A stretch of 64,000 nt of DNA from Shimia sp040370365. Its GTDB lineage: Bacteria > Pseudomonadota > Alphaproteobacteria > Rhodobacterales > Rhodobacteraceae. The stretch covers positions 682,001 to 746,000 of the forward strand of contig NZ_BAABWQ010000004.1 of the NCBI RefSeq assembly GCF_040370365.1. Reading direction: 5' to 3'. The translations under genes and the position numbers were made by a program. A model generated the notes under the pieces. It had not been told where the DNA came from. It worked only from the letters and a program-made list of their open reading frames with translations, and searched no databases. Shown piece by piece: positions 1 through 8,512 of the stretch. Every line of letters starts with the position of its first letter. Within the stretch, counting starts at the first letter, position 1.

Positions 1-1
1 G

Positions 2-1792
2 GTCTTTCTGCCGGGAGAAGGCGAAATTCGGCGCACCCAATCCCTGCTGAAACTACCGCCTGACTGCACGATACATCCCCTTTTCGGAGCCATGCCCTTC
101 AAAGATCAACAAGCCGCCATCCGTCCTGCTGAGACGGGGCGCAAAGTTGTGCTCGCCACCTCCATTGCGGAGACCTCGCTCACCATTCAGGACGTGCGCG
201 TGGTGGTGGATGCGGGCCGTGCGCGGCGGGCGCGATTTGATCCCGGCTCTGGCATGTCGCGCCTTGTCACCGAACGCGTCACCCGCGCAGAAGCCACGCA
301 GCGACAGGGCCGCGCGGGCCGCGTTGCGGAAGGTATCTGTTACCGGCTGTGGACCAAAGGTGAAGAAGGCGGACTGCTACCCTACCCCCCTGCAGAGATT
401 GAGGCCGCAGACCTCACCGGATTGGCGCTTGAGCTCGCTTTGTGGGGCGCCGCTCCTGCTGATCTGGCGCTGCTCACCCCCCCAAACCCGGGCAGCTTTG
501 CAGAGGCGCAGAGCGTGTTGCAGATGCTTGGCGCATTAGGAGCGGACAACCGTATCACACCGCATGGCAAAGCGATTGCCAAGGTGCCGCTGCACCCGCG
601 TCTGGCGCATATGCTCACGGTAGCAGGCCCGCAAGCCGCGCCTATGGCCGCGCTCTTGGCAGCGCGTGATCCCCTGACACGCGGTGCGCCGGTGGATTTG
701 TCTTTGCGGCTTGAGGCGCTGAACGATCTGAAAACCTTCACCGATCGCCGTCCATACGGAGTCAATCGCGGTGCACTTCACATCCTGCGGGATGAAGCCA
801 AACGGCTCAAACGGGCCACCACCGGCCAAGACCGCGCGCAGCGCAGCGCAGCAGAGCTTGCCGCCCTCGCCTACCCGGATCGTATAGGGCTGCACCGCAA
901 AGGCGATGCCCCGCGCTTTGTCTTGTCAGGCGGCAAAGGTGTGGTGATGGAGGACAGTGACCCAATGGCCTCTGCTCGGCTCATCGTGGTGACCGACACC
1001 GATGGCAACCCACGTGAAGCGCGCATCCGGCAGGCCATCCAAATTTCAGAGGCGCAAGTCCGCGACCTCTTCCCCGATCAGATTGTCTGGCAAGACCAAT
1101 GTGTCTGGTCCAAACGCGAGCGCCGTGTGGTGATGCGACGCAAAGAGATGTTTGGCGCGGTCACGTTAGACGACCGCATCTGGAAAGACGCCACACAGGA
1201 GGCCATCGCCGCCGCCATGCTGGAGGGTGTGCGCGATCTTGGCTTTACGTTCTCTGCCGCAGCACATCGATTTGTTGCGCGTGTCGAGTTGATCCGCACT
1301 GCGGGACATGACCTGCCCGACATGACACCCGAGGCATTGATGTCTACAATCGAAACCTGGCTTTTGCCGCATCTCAAAGGGGTAAAAACCGCCGAGCATT
1401 GGAAAAAGTTCGAACTGCTGGATGCCCTGCGCGCACGGCTAGATTGGTCCCAAATGCAGTTGGTGGATCGCCTTGCCCCTGCCCACTTCACCACACCTTT
1501 GGATCGCAAAATTCCCATCGACTATGCAGGTGAGCATCCGGAAATTTCTTTGCGCCTACAGGAGCTCTTTGGCCAGACAACCCATCCGATGGTGGGCAAC
1601 ACACCTCTGCGCGTCACCCTGTTGTCACCCGGTCACAAACCTGTGCAAACCACACTGGATATCCCCGGCTTCTGGGCAAGCTCCTACGCGGACGTTCGCA
1701 AAGACATGCGGGGCCGCTACCCCAAGCATCCTTGGCCAGACGATCCCACCCAGGTTGACCCGACCCTACGCGCAAAACGTCGACAAAAATAA
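2..1792 (+). CDS. hrpB: ATP-dependent RNA helicase HrpB, C-terminal part (5' end outside window)
   Basis: The reading frame is open from the left edge, so the ATG at 92 is internal and the N-terminal RecA domain lies outside the window. The visible part starts in the second RecA domain (VFLPGEGEI), carries SIAETSLTI and motif VI QRQGRAGR, then the helicase-associated region, and ends with the HrpB-specific C-terminal domain (WASSYADVRKDMRGRYP). HrpB is a DEAH-box helicase of the DExH family; it is widespread in proteobacteria and its exact RNA substrate is poorly defined. The intact C-terminus and normal stop suggest a functional gene. The next gene, a Nudix hydrolase, follows on the same strand after about 110 bases. 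Confidence 0.95.
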   Translation, partial: VFLPGEGEIRRTQSLLKLPPDCTIHPLFGAMPFKDQQAAIRPAETGRKVVLATSIAETSLTIQDVRVVVDAGRARRARFDPGSGMSRLVTERVTRAEATQRQGRAGRVAEGICYRLWTKGEEGGLLPYPPAEIEAADLTGLALELALWGAAPADLALLTPPNPGSFAEAQSVLQMLGALGADNRITPHGKAIAKVPLHPRLAHMLTVAGPQAAPMAALLAARDPLTRGAPVDLSLRLEALNDLKTFTDRRPYGVNRGALHILRDEAKRLKRATTGQDRAQRSAAELAALAYPDRIGLHRKGDAPRFVLSGGKGVVMEDSDPMASARLIVVTDTDGNPREARIRQAIQISEAQVRDLFPDQIVWQDQCVWSKRERRVVMRRKEMFGAVTLDDRIWKDATQEAIAAAMLEGVRDLGFTFSAAAHRFVARVELIRTAGHDLPDMTPEALMSTIETWLLPHLKGVKTAEHWKKFELLDALRARLDWSQMQLVDRLAPAHFTTPLDRKIPIDYAGEHPEISLRLQELFGQTTHPMVGNTPLRVTLLSPGHKPVQTTLDIPGFWASSYADVRKDMRGRYPKHPWPDDPTQVDPTLRAKRRQK

Positions 1793-1807
1793 CGTATTTT
1801 CAAGCAC

Positions 1808-1829
1808 GTCTTGTATTTCCCCACAAGAC
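1808..1829 (+). terminator. small hairpin after hrpB
   Basis: A 7-base stem (GTCTTGT / ACAAGAC) with an 8-base loop lies 16 bases after the hrpB stop. There is no T-tract after it, so it is only a weak candidate for termination or 3'-end protection. Confidence 0.25.
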
Positions 1830-1901
1830 AATGTATATACAATGTCACGACAAAATAACATGCCGTTATAGCAAACAAAAAGAAACGACCTGAGCAGCCC
1901 A

Positions 1902-2360
1902 ATGACCAATGCCTTCAAAGTTGCGTTTGAAAACGTGCTTGTGCCTCTTTGGCGCCGGCCGCGCCGCATTCAAGTCGCTGCGCTGTGCACCCGTGGCACC
2001 GGCGATACACGGCAGGTGCTGTTGGTCACATCCCGTGACACCGGGCGTTGGGTTCTGCCCAAAGGTTGGCCGATTGCCGGCCTAGATGCCGCCGGCGCTG
2101 CGCTGCAGGAAGCGTGGGAGGAAGCGGGCGTAAAAAAGGCAAACGTCAACGAACAACCCCTTGGCACATACGCATACGACAAACGTTTGGATGGCGGGCT
2201 GGAAATCGGTGTGGATGTCACTGTGTTTGAAACACAGGTGGAGACCTTGACCGACGTGTATCCTGAGGCCAGCGCACGTACGCGAAAATGGGTTGCTCCC
2301 AAAGAAGCGGCCGCAATGGTGCATGAGCCGCAGCTGCAGGACATGCTGCGCGCTTTGTGA
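1902..2360 (+). CDS. Nudix hydrolase (DIPP/MutT-like)
   Basis: A 152-residue single-domain protein. The Nudix box is visible at about residues 50-73: GWPIAGLDAAGAALQEAWEE with AGV after it, giving the G-x5-E-like start and the metal-binding E-W-E-E core. Family members cleave nucleoside diphosphates linked to another moiety; the spacing and the WVLPKGWP sequence before the box are like the diphosphoinositol-polyphosphate/diadenosine-polyphosphate subfamily. The true substrate cannot be read from sequence. It sits between hrpB and the phosphate transporter gene, same strand, with an 86-base gap to the latter. The ATG has only a poor ribosome-binding site. Confidence 0.88.
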   Translation: MTNAFKVAFENVLVPLWRRPRRIQVAALCTRGTGDTRQVLLVTSRDTGRWVLPKGWPIAGLDAAGAALQEAWEEAGVKKANVNEQPLGTYAYDKRLDGGLEIGVDVTVFETQVETLTDVYPEASARTRKWVAPKEAAAMVHEPQLQDMLRAL

Positions 2361-2446
2361 TACTTTTGTAACGGATTTATGACATCTCCATTGCGACAAA
2401 GGCGCATTGGGGCTATGGCCGTGCAAACAACGCTGGAAGATCAACC

Positions 2447-3928
2447 ATGCCCGCGCCAAACGCTGGAAAAAAATGGTCCACTCTGGACCGCGACCTGAAC
2501 CGCATTTCACACCTTGAATCCGCAACGCTGTATGTCTCACGCCCCATGGTGGGTTTGGGAATCGCGCTGGCCTTCATTGTTGTGGCAGGTGTCCTTGCAG
2601 GCCTGCTGACAGGTGCTCAATCCAACACGATGATCATCATCGCAGCGGCAGGGTTTGGCGCCTATATGGCGATCAACATTGGCGCAAACGATGTGGCCAA
2701 CAACATGGGTCCGGCGGTGGGGGCAAATGCGCTCACAATGGGCGGTGCGATTGTCATTGCGGCCTTCTTTGAAAGTGCGGGCGCACTTTTGGCGGGCGGG
2801 GATGTGGTCTCGACGATCTCCAAGGGTATTATTGATCCATCTGGCATTGGCAGCTCTGCTATTTTCATTTGGGCCATGATGGCCGCTCTGATTTCCGCAG
2901 CCCTTTGGGTGAACATTGCGACATGGGTCGGTGCGCCGGTTTCCACAACTCATTCTGTGGTGGGGGGCGTCATGGGCGCTGGTATCGCTGCCGCTGGATT
3001 TGCCGCCGTGAATTGGCCAACAATGGCCAAAATCGCCGCCTCTTGGGTGATCTCCCCGGTCTTGGGTGGCGTGATTGCAGCCGCTTTCTTGGCGTTTATC
3101 AAAACCAAAATCATCTATCAGGACGACAAAATTGCGGCCGCGCGCAGATGGGTCCCGGTTCTGATCGGCATCATGGCTGCCGCGTTTGCCTCTTATCTGG
3201 CGCTCAAAGGTCTCAAACGCATCGTGAAGATCGACATCCAGACCGCCTTGTTGATTGGTGTCGCGGTGGGTGGCGTGTTCTACGTAGTCTCAGCCCCGCT
3301 CATCCGCCGTCAATCCGAAGGCCTAGAGAACCGCAACAAATCGCTAAAAATTCTGTTCGGCATCCCGTTGGTGTTCTCCGCCGCTCTTCTGTCGTTTGCC
3401 CACGGCGCAAACGACGTGGCCAATGCCGTTGGCCCTCTGGCAGCCATTGTGCATGCCGCCGAGTTTGGCGACATCGCCGCCAAGGTCTCCATCCCAAGTT
3501 GGGTCATGATCATTGGCGCTTTCGGCATTTCCTTTGGCCTGTTCCTTTTTGGCCCCAAACTGATCCGTATGGTCGGTGAACAGATCACCAAGCTGAACCC
3601 GATGCGCGCCTATTGTGTGGCGCTCTCTGCGGCATTGACCGTGATTGTGGCCTCATGGCTTGGCCTGCCGGTCAGCTCCACCCATATCGCGGTTGGCGGA
3701 ATATTTGGTGTGGGCTTCTACCGGGAATGGGACGCAGAGCGCCGTCGCCGCAAAACCACCGTGCAGAGCGCGCCAGAAAAACCAATGGCAACAGAAGAAC
3801 GTCGTCGCCGCAAACTGGTGCGCCGCAGCCATTTCATGACCATTGTCGCGGCTTGGATCATCACTGTACCCGCAGCGGCGGCTATGTCAGCAATGATCTT
3901 TTTTCTGCTCAGCGGCTTGGCCAACTGA
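2447..3928 (+). CDS. pit: inorganic phosphate transporter, Pit family
   Basis: A 493-residue polytopic membrane protein, the usual length for PitA-type low-affinity phosphate (metal-phosphate)/H+ symporters. Both inverted PiT repeats are present: GANDVANNMGPAVGANA near residue 77 and GANDVANAVGPLAAIVHA near residue 320, each followed by the SSTHs/VSTTHS-type motif (PVSTTHSVVGGVMG and PVSSTHIAVGGIFG). A basic cytoplasmic stretch (REWDAERRRRK to RRRKLVRRSH) precedes the last helix. The ATG is preceded by GGAAGA. No upstream PhoU-like Pit accessory gene is present; the upstream gene is a Nudix hydrolase. The 86-base upstream gap shows no clear Pho box. Confidence 0.95.
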   Translation: MPAPNAGKKWSTLDRDLNRISHLESATLYVSRPMVGLGIALAFIVVAGVLAGLLTGAQSNTMIIIAAAGFGAYMAINIGANDVANNMGPAVGANALTMGGAIVIAAFFESAGALLAGGDVVSTISKGIIDPSGIGSSAIFIWAMMAALISAALWVNIATWVGAPVSTTHSVVGGVMGAGIAAAGFAAVNWPTMAKIAASWVISPVLGGVIAAAFLAFIKTKIIYQDDKIAAARRWVPVLIGIMAAAFASYLALKGLKRIVKIDIQTALLIGVAVGGVFYVVSAPLIRRQSEGLENRNKSLKILFGIPLVFSAALLSFAHGANDVANAVGPLAAIVHAAEFGDIAAKVSIPSWVMIIGAFGISFGLFLFGPKLIRMVGEQITKLNPMRAYCVALSAALTVIVASWLGLPVSSTHIAVGGIFGVGFYREWDAERRRRKTTVQSAPEKPMATEERRRRKLVRRSHFMTIVAAWIITVPAAAAMSAMIFFLLSGLAN

Positions 3929-3945
3929 TTGCACCCACCGCCGTT

Positions 3946-5010
3946 TCATCGGGCTTTGATCCGCGCGCGCACTTCCTGCGGTCGCATCTGTGGCGCGCCT
4001 GCGCCCAGTGTTTCAGACTCGCGTATCAGTGCGGCAACCGCACTGTTGATTGGGGCTGACATGCCTTGGTCTGCGGCCATCCGTACAATCCGCCCCTGAA
4101 GCTCCTCGATTTCAGTGCTGCGTCCGCGATCTAGATCCTCCCACATCGAACTGCGCGCTGTGGGATCAATTGACAACATCGCTTTGGCCAGCCAGCGAAA
4201 CGCCCAGGTCGGCAATCTCAAAACATAGGGCACCGCACGCATTGGCAGCGCCGCAAAAGGGTTCTGCGTGCCAATACCCGCACATCGCAACACCGCCAAG
4301 GCCTCGTCCATTTGTGCCGCCATCAAGCGCCGCCACCGCATATCTCCGATTTGTTGTTTGAGTGGCACCCCAGACAACGCATTTAGGGCGTTGTTCAAAT
4401 TGACCAGCAGCTTGCCCCACTGCACAGCGGTCATATTTCGATGCTCATGCATCTCCAACCCCGGCAAACTCATGAGCCGGGCGATGTGGCCTTTGCCTTT
4501 GTCGATGTAGATGTCACCACTGGTGCCCCGATGAAAGCGGCCTCCGCCGACCCACAGCACGTTGAAAGGCACCATACCGGCACGCACGTCGTGGTTGGGC
4601 AATGCCCGACGCAGCAATTCAACGTTCTGAACCCCGTTCTGCAAACTGACCACAACAGCGGTCTGCGGTGCATATTCCGCTATTTGCGCGGCAATACGCT
4701 CTGTCGCCCCGCTTTTAACGGTCACCAATACAATGTCGGCCCCAGCCAAACACGCAGCCTGCGTGTCCATGGCAAACCGATCCCCGGCCAGCTCCACATC
4801 CAAACCGTCAAAGTCCGTAAGCAGCAATCCATGTTTGGAGATCTCTTCCATGGTCGCTTCGCGCATGAACAACGTGACATCGTGACCACCCTGCGCCAAC
4901 ATGCCTCCAACAAAACACCCGATACTCCCGGCTCCGGCAACAACAATGCGTGGATAGCTTCGTCTTTTTGGCGCGTCACCCATCCCAAGTGTGCTCCCTT
5001 GTTCTGTCAT
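3946..5010 (-). CDS. 2-dehydropantoate 2-reductase family protein (ApbA/PanE-like)
   Basis: The 354-residue protein has an N-terminal Rossmann fold with VVAGAGSIGCFVGG near residue 25 and an ApbA-type C-terminal helical domain (WGKLLVNLNNALNAL, SSMWEDLDRGRSTEIEELQGRIV). PanE reduces ketopantoate with NADPH in pantothenate synthesis, but many paralogues act on other 2-oxoacids, so a gene symbol is not assigned. Two starts are possible: ATG at 5010 (poor site, AAAGG almost touching it) or ATG at 4983 with GGGAG ten bases upstream. It is transcribed alone, downstream of the argDF terminator, and converges with pit. Confidence 0.85.
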   Translation of the reverse strand: MTEQGSTLGMGDAPKRRSYPRIVVAGAGSIGCFVGGMLAQGGHDVTLFMREATMEEISKHGLLLTDFDGLDVELAGDRFAMDTQAACLAGADIVLVTVKSGATERIAAQIAEYAPQTAVVVSLQNGVQNVELLRRALPNHDVRAGMVPFNVLWVGGGRFHRGTSGDIYIDKGKGHIARLMSLPGLEMHEHRNMTAVQWGKLLVNLNNALNALSGVPLKQQIGDMRWRRLMAAQMDEALAVLRCAGIGTQNPFAALPMRAVPYVLRLPTWAFRWLAKAMLSIDPTARSSMWEDLDRGRSTEIEELQGRIVRMAADQGMSAPINSAVAALIRESETLGAGAPQMRPQEVRARIKAR

Positions 5011-5110
5011 GCCTTTTGGCTAAGGACAGTTTGAGGCAAAACTGGGGCAAATTTTTAATTTCGTCACTTTTCAAGCGACCATCGGCACAAACGCGCCACA
5101 AACACAGCAT

Positions 5111-5137
5111 AAAGGCGCGAAGATTTTTCGCGCCTTT
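5111..5137 (-). terminator. hairpin downstream of argF
   Basis: An 11-base perfect inverted repeat (AAAGGCGCGAA / TTCGCGCCTTT) with a 5-base loop lies 23 bases past the argF stop and before the next minus-strand gene. It is followed by a short T-rich stretch on either strand and probably ends the argD-argF transcript. Confidence 0.6.
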
Positions 5138-5159
5138 TCAAAAACCTAGGGACGTTTCG

Positions 5160-6086
5160 TTACGTTTGCAGGCACCACTTCATAATGGCCTTCTGCGCGT
5201 GAAGCCGGTTTTCCGCCTCATCAAAGACCACGGAATTTGGTCCGTCCATGATGGCGTCTGTGGCCTCTTCATTACGATGCGCTGGCAAGCAATGCATGAA
5301 AACAGCATCATCTGCTGCATGGCCCATCAACTCTTGATTGACCTGATAGGGGCGCAACTGATTGTGCCGCCGCTCCCGTGCAGACGGCGCATCATGCATG
5401 CTCACCCAAGTGTCCGTGACCACAAGATCCGCGCCCTGAACAGCTTTCACCGGATCACGTTCGATTTCGATCTTCACACCTTTGGCGCGCGCTTCATTCA
5501 CAAACACCGCTTCTGGGTCCAAGGTTTCAGGACCGGTGAAGGTTAGGTCAAACCCAAATTGACCGGCCGCATGGGCAAAACTGGCAAACACGTTGTTGCC
5601 GTCCCCCGACCAGACAACTTTTTTGCCCGCAATCGGGCCACGATGTTCCTCAAACGTCAGAATGTCCGCCATGATCTGACAGGGGTGCGTGCGATTGGTC
5701 AGCCCATTGATCACCGGCACTGTGGCGTGTTCCGCCATTTCCAAAAGTGTGGCTTCTTCGAAGGTTCGGATCATGATCAGATCCACATAGCGGCTGAGCA
5801 CGCGAGCGGTGTCTGCCACGGTTTCCCCGTGACCCAACTGCATTTCGGAGCCTGACAGCACCATGGTCTGTCCGCCCATCTGACGCACACCGACATCAAA
5901 GCTCACACGTGTCCGCGTCGACGGTTTTTCAAAAATCAACGCGACCATGTGATCTTTCAACGGCTGATCATCATCCGGCGCGCCCTTGGGACGGCCATTG
6001 CGCGCATTTTTGATCGCCTTGGCGCTGTCAATCATGCCCCGCAGGTCATCAACATCCGTTTTGTGAATATCCAAAAAATGTTTCAT
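5160..6086 (-). CDS. argF: ornithine carbamoyltransferase
   Basis: A 308-residue enzyme that makes citrulline from ornithine and carbamoyl phosphate in arginine synthesis. The carbamoyl-phosphate binding motif STRTR (in EKPSTRTRVSFDVG, near residue 55), the HPCQ motif (NRTHPCQIMADILT) and the ornithine-binding MHCLPAHR near residue 270 are all intact. Length matches anabolic OTCases. It follows argD by 11 bases on the same strand, so the two are almost certainly co-transcribed as argD-argF. Confidence 0.97.
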   Translation of the reverse strand: MKHFLDIHKTDVDDLRGMIDSAKAIKNARNGRPKGAPDDDQPLKDHMVALIFEKPSTRTRVSFDVGVRQMGGQTMVLSGSEMQLGHGETVADTARVLSRYVDLIMIRTFEEATLLEMAEHATVPVINGLTNRTHPCQIMADILTFEEHRGPIAGKKVVWSGDGNNVFASFAHAAGQFGFDLTFTGPETLDPEAVFVNEARAKGVKIEIERDPVKAVQGADLVVTDTWVSMHDAPSARERRHNQLRPYQVNQELMGHAADDAVFMHCLPAHRNEEATDAIMDGPNSVVFDEAENRLHAQKAIMKWCLQT

Positions 6087-6097
6087 CGCTCTGGTCC

Positions 6098-7279
6098 TTA
6101 TTTCCCTGCGTCCAACTGAGACGCTGCCTTCTCCAGCCGCACCACGGCCTCGGCGATTTCTTCATCTGTGATGTTCAGTGGCGGTAGCAAACGCACCACG
6201 TTGTCTGCTGCAGGCACTGTGACCACCTCGTTATCATACCCAGCGGCAACAACATCACCACAGGCCACTTGAGAACACTTCAGCCCCAACATAAGCCCAG
6301 CGCCACGCACCTCTTCAAACACATCCGGATGGGCCGCAACCAAACCCTCAAGTTTCTGTCGAAACAACCCGGATTTGCGATTCACGTCGCTTAGAAATTC
6401 ATCGTCAGCCACCACATCCATCACCGCACCACCGACGGCACAGGCCAACGGGTTGCCGCCGTAGGTTGACCCATGTGTGCCCGCGACCATGCCACTTGCG
6501 GCGTTTTCTGTGGCCAAAACCGCGCCCAACGGGAAGCCACCGCCAATGCCTTTGGCCACCATCATAACATCTGGCGTAACCCCAGCCCACTCGTGAGCAA
6601 ACAGTTTGCCTGTCCGGCCCACGCCACATTGCACCTCATCCAGTATCAACAGGATGCCCGCCTCATCACAAAGCGCGCGCAGCGCCTTAAGGTCTTCATC
6701 TGCCAATGGGCGAATGCCACCTTCACCTTGTACCGGCTCCACAATGATCGCTGCTGTGTGTTCGCCTATCAGAGCTTTCGCCGCTTCAAGATCTCCAAAT
6801 GGCACCTGATGGAACCCAGGCAACAACGGCCCAAAGCCTGTGACCATCTTTTCTGAGCCCGCCGCCGCGATACCGGCCGAGCTGCGCCCATGAAACGCGC
6901 CTTCAAAAGCAATGATCTCCACCCGTTCCGCCTGGCCTTTGTCGTGCCAGTACTTGCGCACCATTTTCACTGCCAACTCGCAGCACTCGGTACCGGAGTT
7001 GGTGAAAAACACCGTATCTGCAAACGTGTTGTCCACCAGCTTATCCGCCAGCGCCTGCTGCTGTGTGATGTTGTAGAGATTGGACACATGCCAAAGCTTG
7101 CCAGCCTGCTCAGTCAGCGCCTCAATTAAGACCGGGCTCGCATGTCCCAGAACATTGACAGCGATACCCGCACCCAAATCTAGAAAACGTCGGCCGTCTG
7201 CCTCGATCATCCAGCTTCCTTCGCCGGTCTCAAACGTGAGAGCGGCGCGGTTGTACGTCGGCAAAATGGACGGGATCAT
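6098..7279 (-). CDS. argD: acetylornithine aminotransferase (possibly also succinyldiaminopimelate aminotransferase)
   Basis: A 393-residue class III PLP aminotransferase. It has the glycine-rich NSGTECCE substrate/PLP region, FEGAFHGRSSAGIAAAG, the cofactor aspartate in LILDEVQCGVGRTG, and the Schiff-base lysine in MMVAKGIGGGFPLGA near residue 243. It is first in a two-gene argD-argF unit (11-base gap), which supports the arginine-biosynthesis role. The 326-base region upstream is shared with a divergent exporter gene. Many alphaproteobacterial ArgD enzymes also serve lysine synthesis; sequence alone does not settle that here. Confidence 0.96.
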   Translation of the reverse strand: MIPSILPTYNRAALTFETGEGSWMIEADGRRFLDLGAGIAVNVLGHASPVLIEALTEQAGKLWHVSNLYNITQQQALADKLVDNTFADTVFFTNSGTECCELAVKMVRKYWHDKGQAERVEIIAFEGAFHGRSSAGIAAAGSEKMVTGFGPLLPGFHQVPFGDLEAAKALIGEHTAAIIVEPVQGEGGIRPLADEDLKALRALCDEAGILLILDEVQCGVGRTGKLFAHEWAGVTPDVMMVAKGIGGGFPLGAVLATENAASGMVAGTHGSTYGGNPLACAVGGAVMDVVADDEFLSDVNRKSGLFRQKLEGLVAAHPDVFEEVRGAGLMLGLKCSQVACGDVVAAGYDNEVVTVPAADNVVRLLPPLNITDEEIAEAVVRLEKAASQLDAGK

Positions 7280-7605
7280 ATCGATCTTCCTTTTTCAGAT
7301 CTTGAGCCTCAGTGACTGCATCACTTGGGGCATTTACGTCAATGTTTTTGAGAGTTTGCGTGCCACTTTCTGGCACGGATGATCAAGGGCCGGTTACGCA
7401 GTTTAGCGTCGGCGTCGCATCAGAGTGATATCTTGGCGTTTGTTCATACGCCCTCCCTAGAACGATCTATCACAAATGGGAACCCCTTTCGTGCATTCTG
7501 CGCGAATTTCGTGAAAAACACTCGATACGGGCGTTCATTTGGCGTGTTTGAAACCCCCAACAACAACCGCTTGCCACGTCCAAAAACCAAGATCATAAGC
7601 GTGAT
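7280..7605. other. divergent intergenic region between argD and an EamA exporter
   Basis: About 326 bases without a convincing gene. It must hold the argD promoter (minus) and the exporter promoter (plus). The only structure noted is a 7-base hairpin CGTGCCA-ctttc-TGGCACG at 7359-7377. I see no clear operator. Confidence 0.6.
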
Positions 7606-8493
7606 ATGGACCCCAACACAGCCCCCCGCACCAACCCTGCCTTGGCCGCCGCCTTGACCCTTGCCGCCTCTGGGTTTGCGGCGGGCACAACGCTGTTGGC
7701 AAAGGCTCTGGGGACGGACACACTGGGCCCCGCGCTGCATCCACTTCAGATCAGCCACGGGCGCTTCTTGTTTGCTTTTCTTGGGTTCGCAACAGTGGCG
7801 ATGATTGTGCGCCCTGCCATTTCGCGTCCCAATTGGGGCTTGCACGTTGGCCGTTCAACATTGGGCTGGGGAGGCGTGACGCTGATGTTCGCAGCAGCCG
7901 CGTTTATCCCTCTGTCAGACGCCACTGCGATCAGCTTCTTAAACCCTGTGGTTGGCATGCTCTTGGCCATCCCCTTTCTGGGGGAAAGGATCGGCCCGTG
8001 GCGCTGGGGCTCTGCTGCGCTCGCCTTCACCGGGGCAATGGTGCTCACACGTCCGGGGTCCGGCGCATTGGAGTTTGGCGCAGTCTTGGCGTTGGGAGCC
8101 GCTCTCGCTATGGGCGGAGAGCTGATATTCATCAAGAAGCTGACAGGCCGTGAGCGCCCGTTTCAAATCCTGCTGATCAACAATGGCATCGGCCTGACCA
8201 TTGCCAGCGCGGCGGCTCTATTTGTCTGGCATGCACCGACGCCTCTTCAATGGGCCGCTCTCGCAGGTATCGGCTTATTGATGGCTTCAGCACAAACCTG
8301 CTTTATCAATGCCATGCGCTTGGCTGACGCAAGCTTTGTGTCACCGTTCTTCTACACGACGCTGGCCTTCGCAGCGTTGTATGACGCGGTGGTCTTTTCC
8401 GTCCTTCCCGACGCAATCAGTTGGGTCGGCGCGGCCATCATTATGACCGCAGCCGCCATTCTTGTGTGGCGTGAAGCAAGGCAGACGCGATAA
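7606..8493 (+). CDS. DMT superfamily (EamA) transporter
   Basis: A 295-residue protein of about ten hydrophobic segments in two EamA repeats, with the typical features FLNPVVGMLLAIPFLGERIGPW at the end of the first repeat and SPFFYTTLAFAALYDAVVF...SWVGAAIIMTAAAILVWRE in the second. Such proteins export small metabolites or amino acids through the inner membrane; substrate unknown. It is monocistronic, divergent from argD and converges with the beta-helix gene, whose stop is 19 bases away. A second EamA protein lies at 19297-20172. Confidence 0.9.
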   Translation: MDPNTAPRTNPALAAALTLAASGFAAGTTLLAKALGTDTLGPALHPLQISHGRFLFAFLGFATVAMIVRPAISRPNWGLHVGRSTLGWGGVTLMFAAAAFIPLSDATAISFLNPVVGMLLAIPFLGERIGPWRWGSAALAFTGAMVLTRPGSGALEFGAVLALGAALAMGGELIFIKKLTGRERPFQILLINNGIGLTIASAAALFVWHAPTPLQWAALAGIGLLMASAQTCFINAMRLADASFVSPFFYTTLAFAALYDAVVFSVLPDAISWVGAAIIMTAAAILVWREARQTR

Positions 8494-8512
8494 CTTGCGG
8501 ATCAAGATCCTT

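Noticed and set aside
2366..2390. Pho-box-like sequence before the phosphate transporter gene
   Set aside because: Only one half (TTGTAAC...TGACAT) is loosely similar; the spacing and repeats of a Pho box are not met.
4950..5546. Plus-strand open frame of 198 codons across the argF and ketopantoate-reductase-like region
   Set aside because: It is antisense to argF and spans its terminator; no ribosome site or family features.
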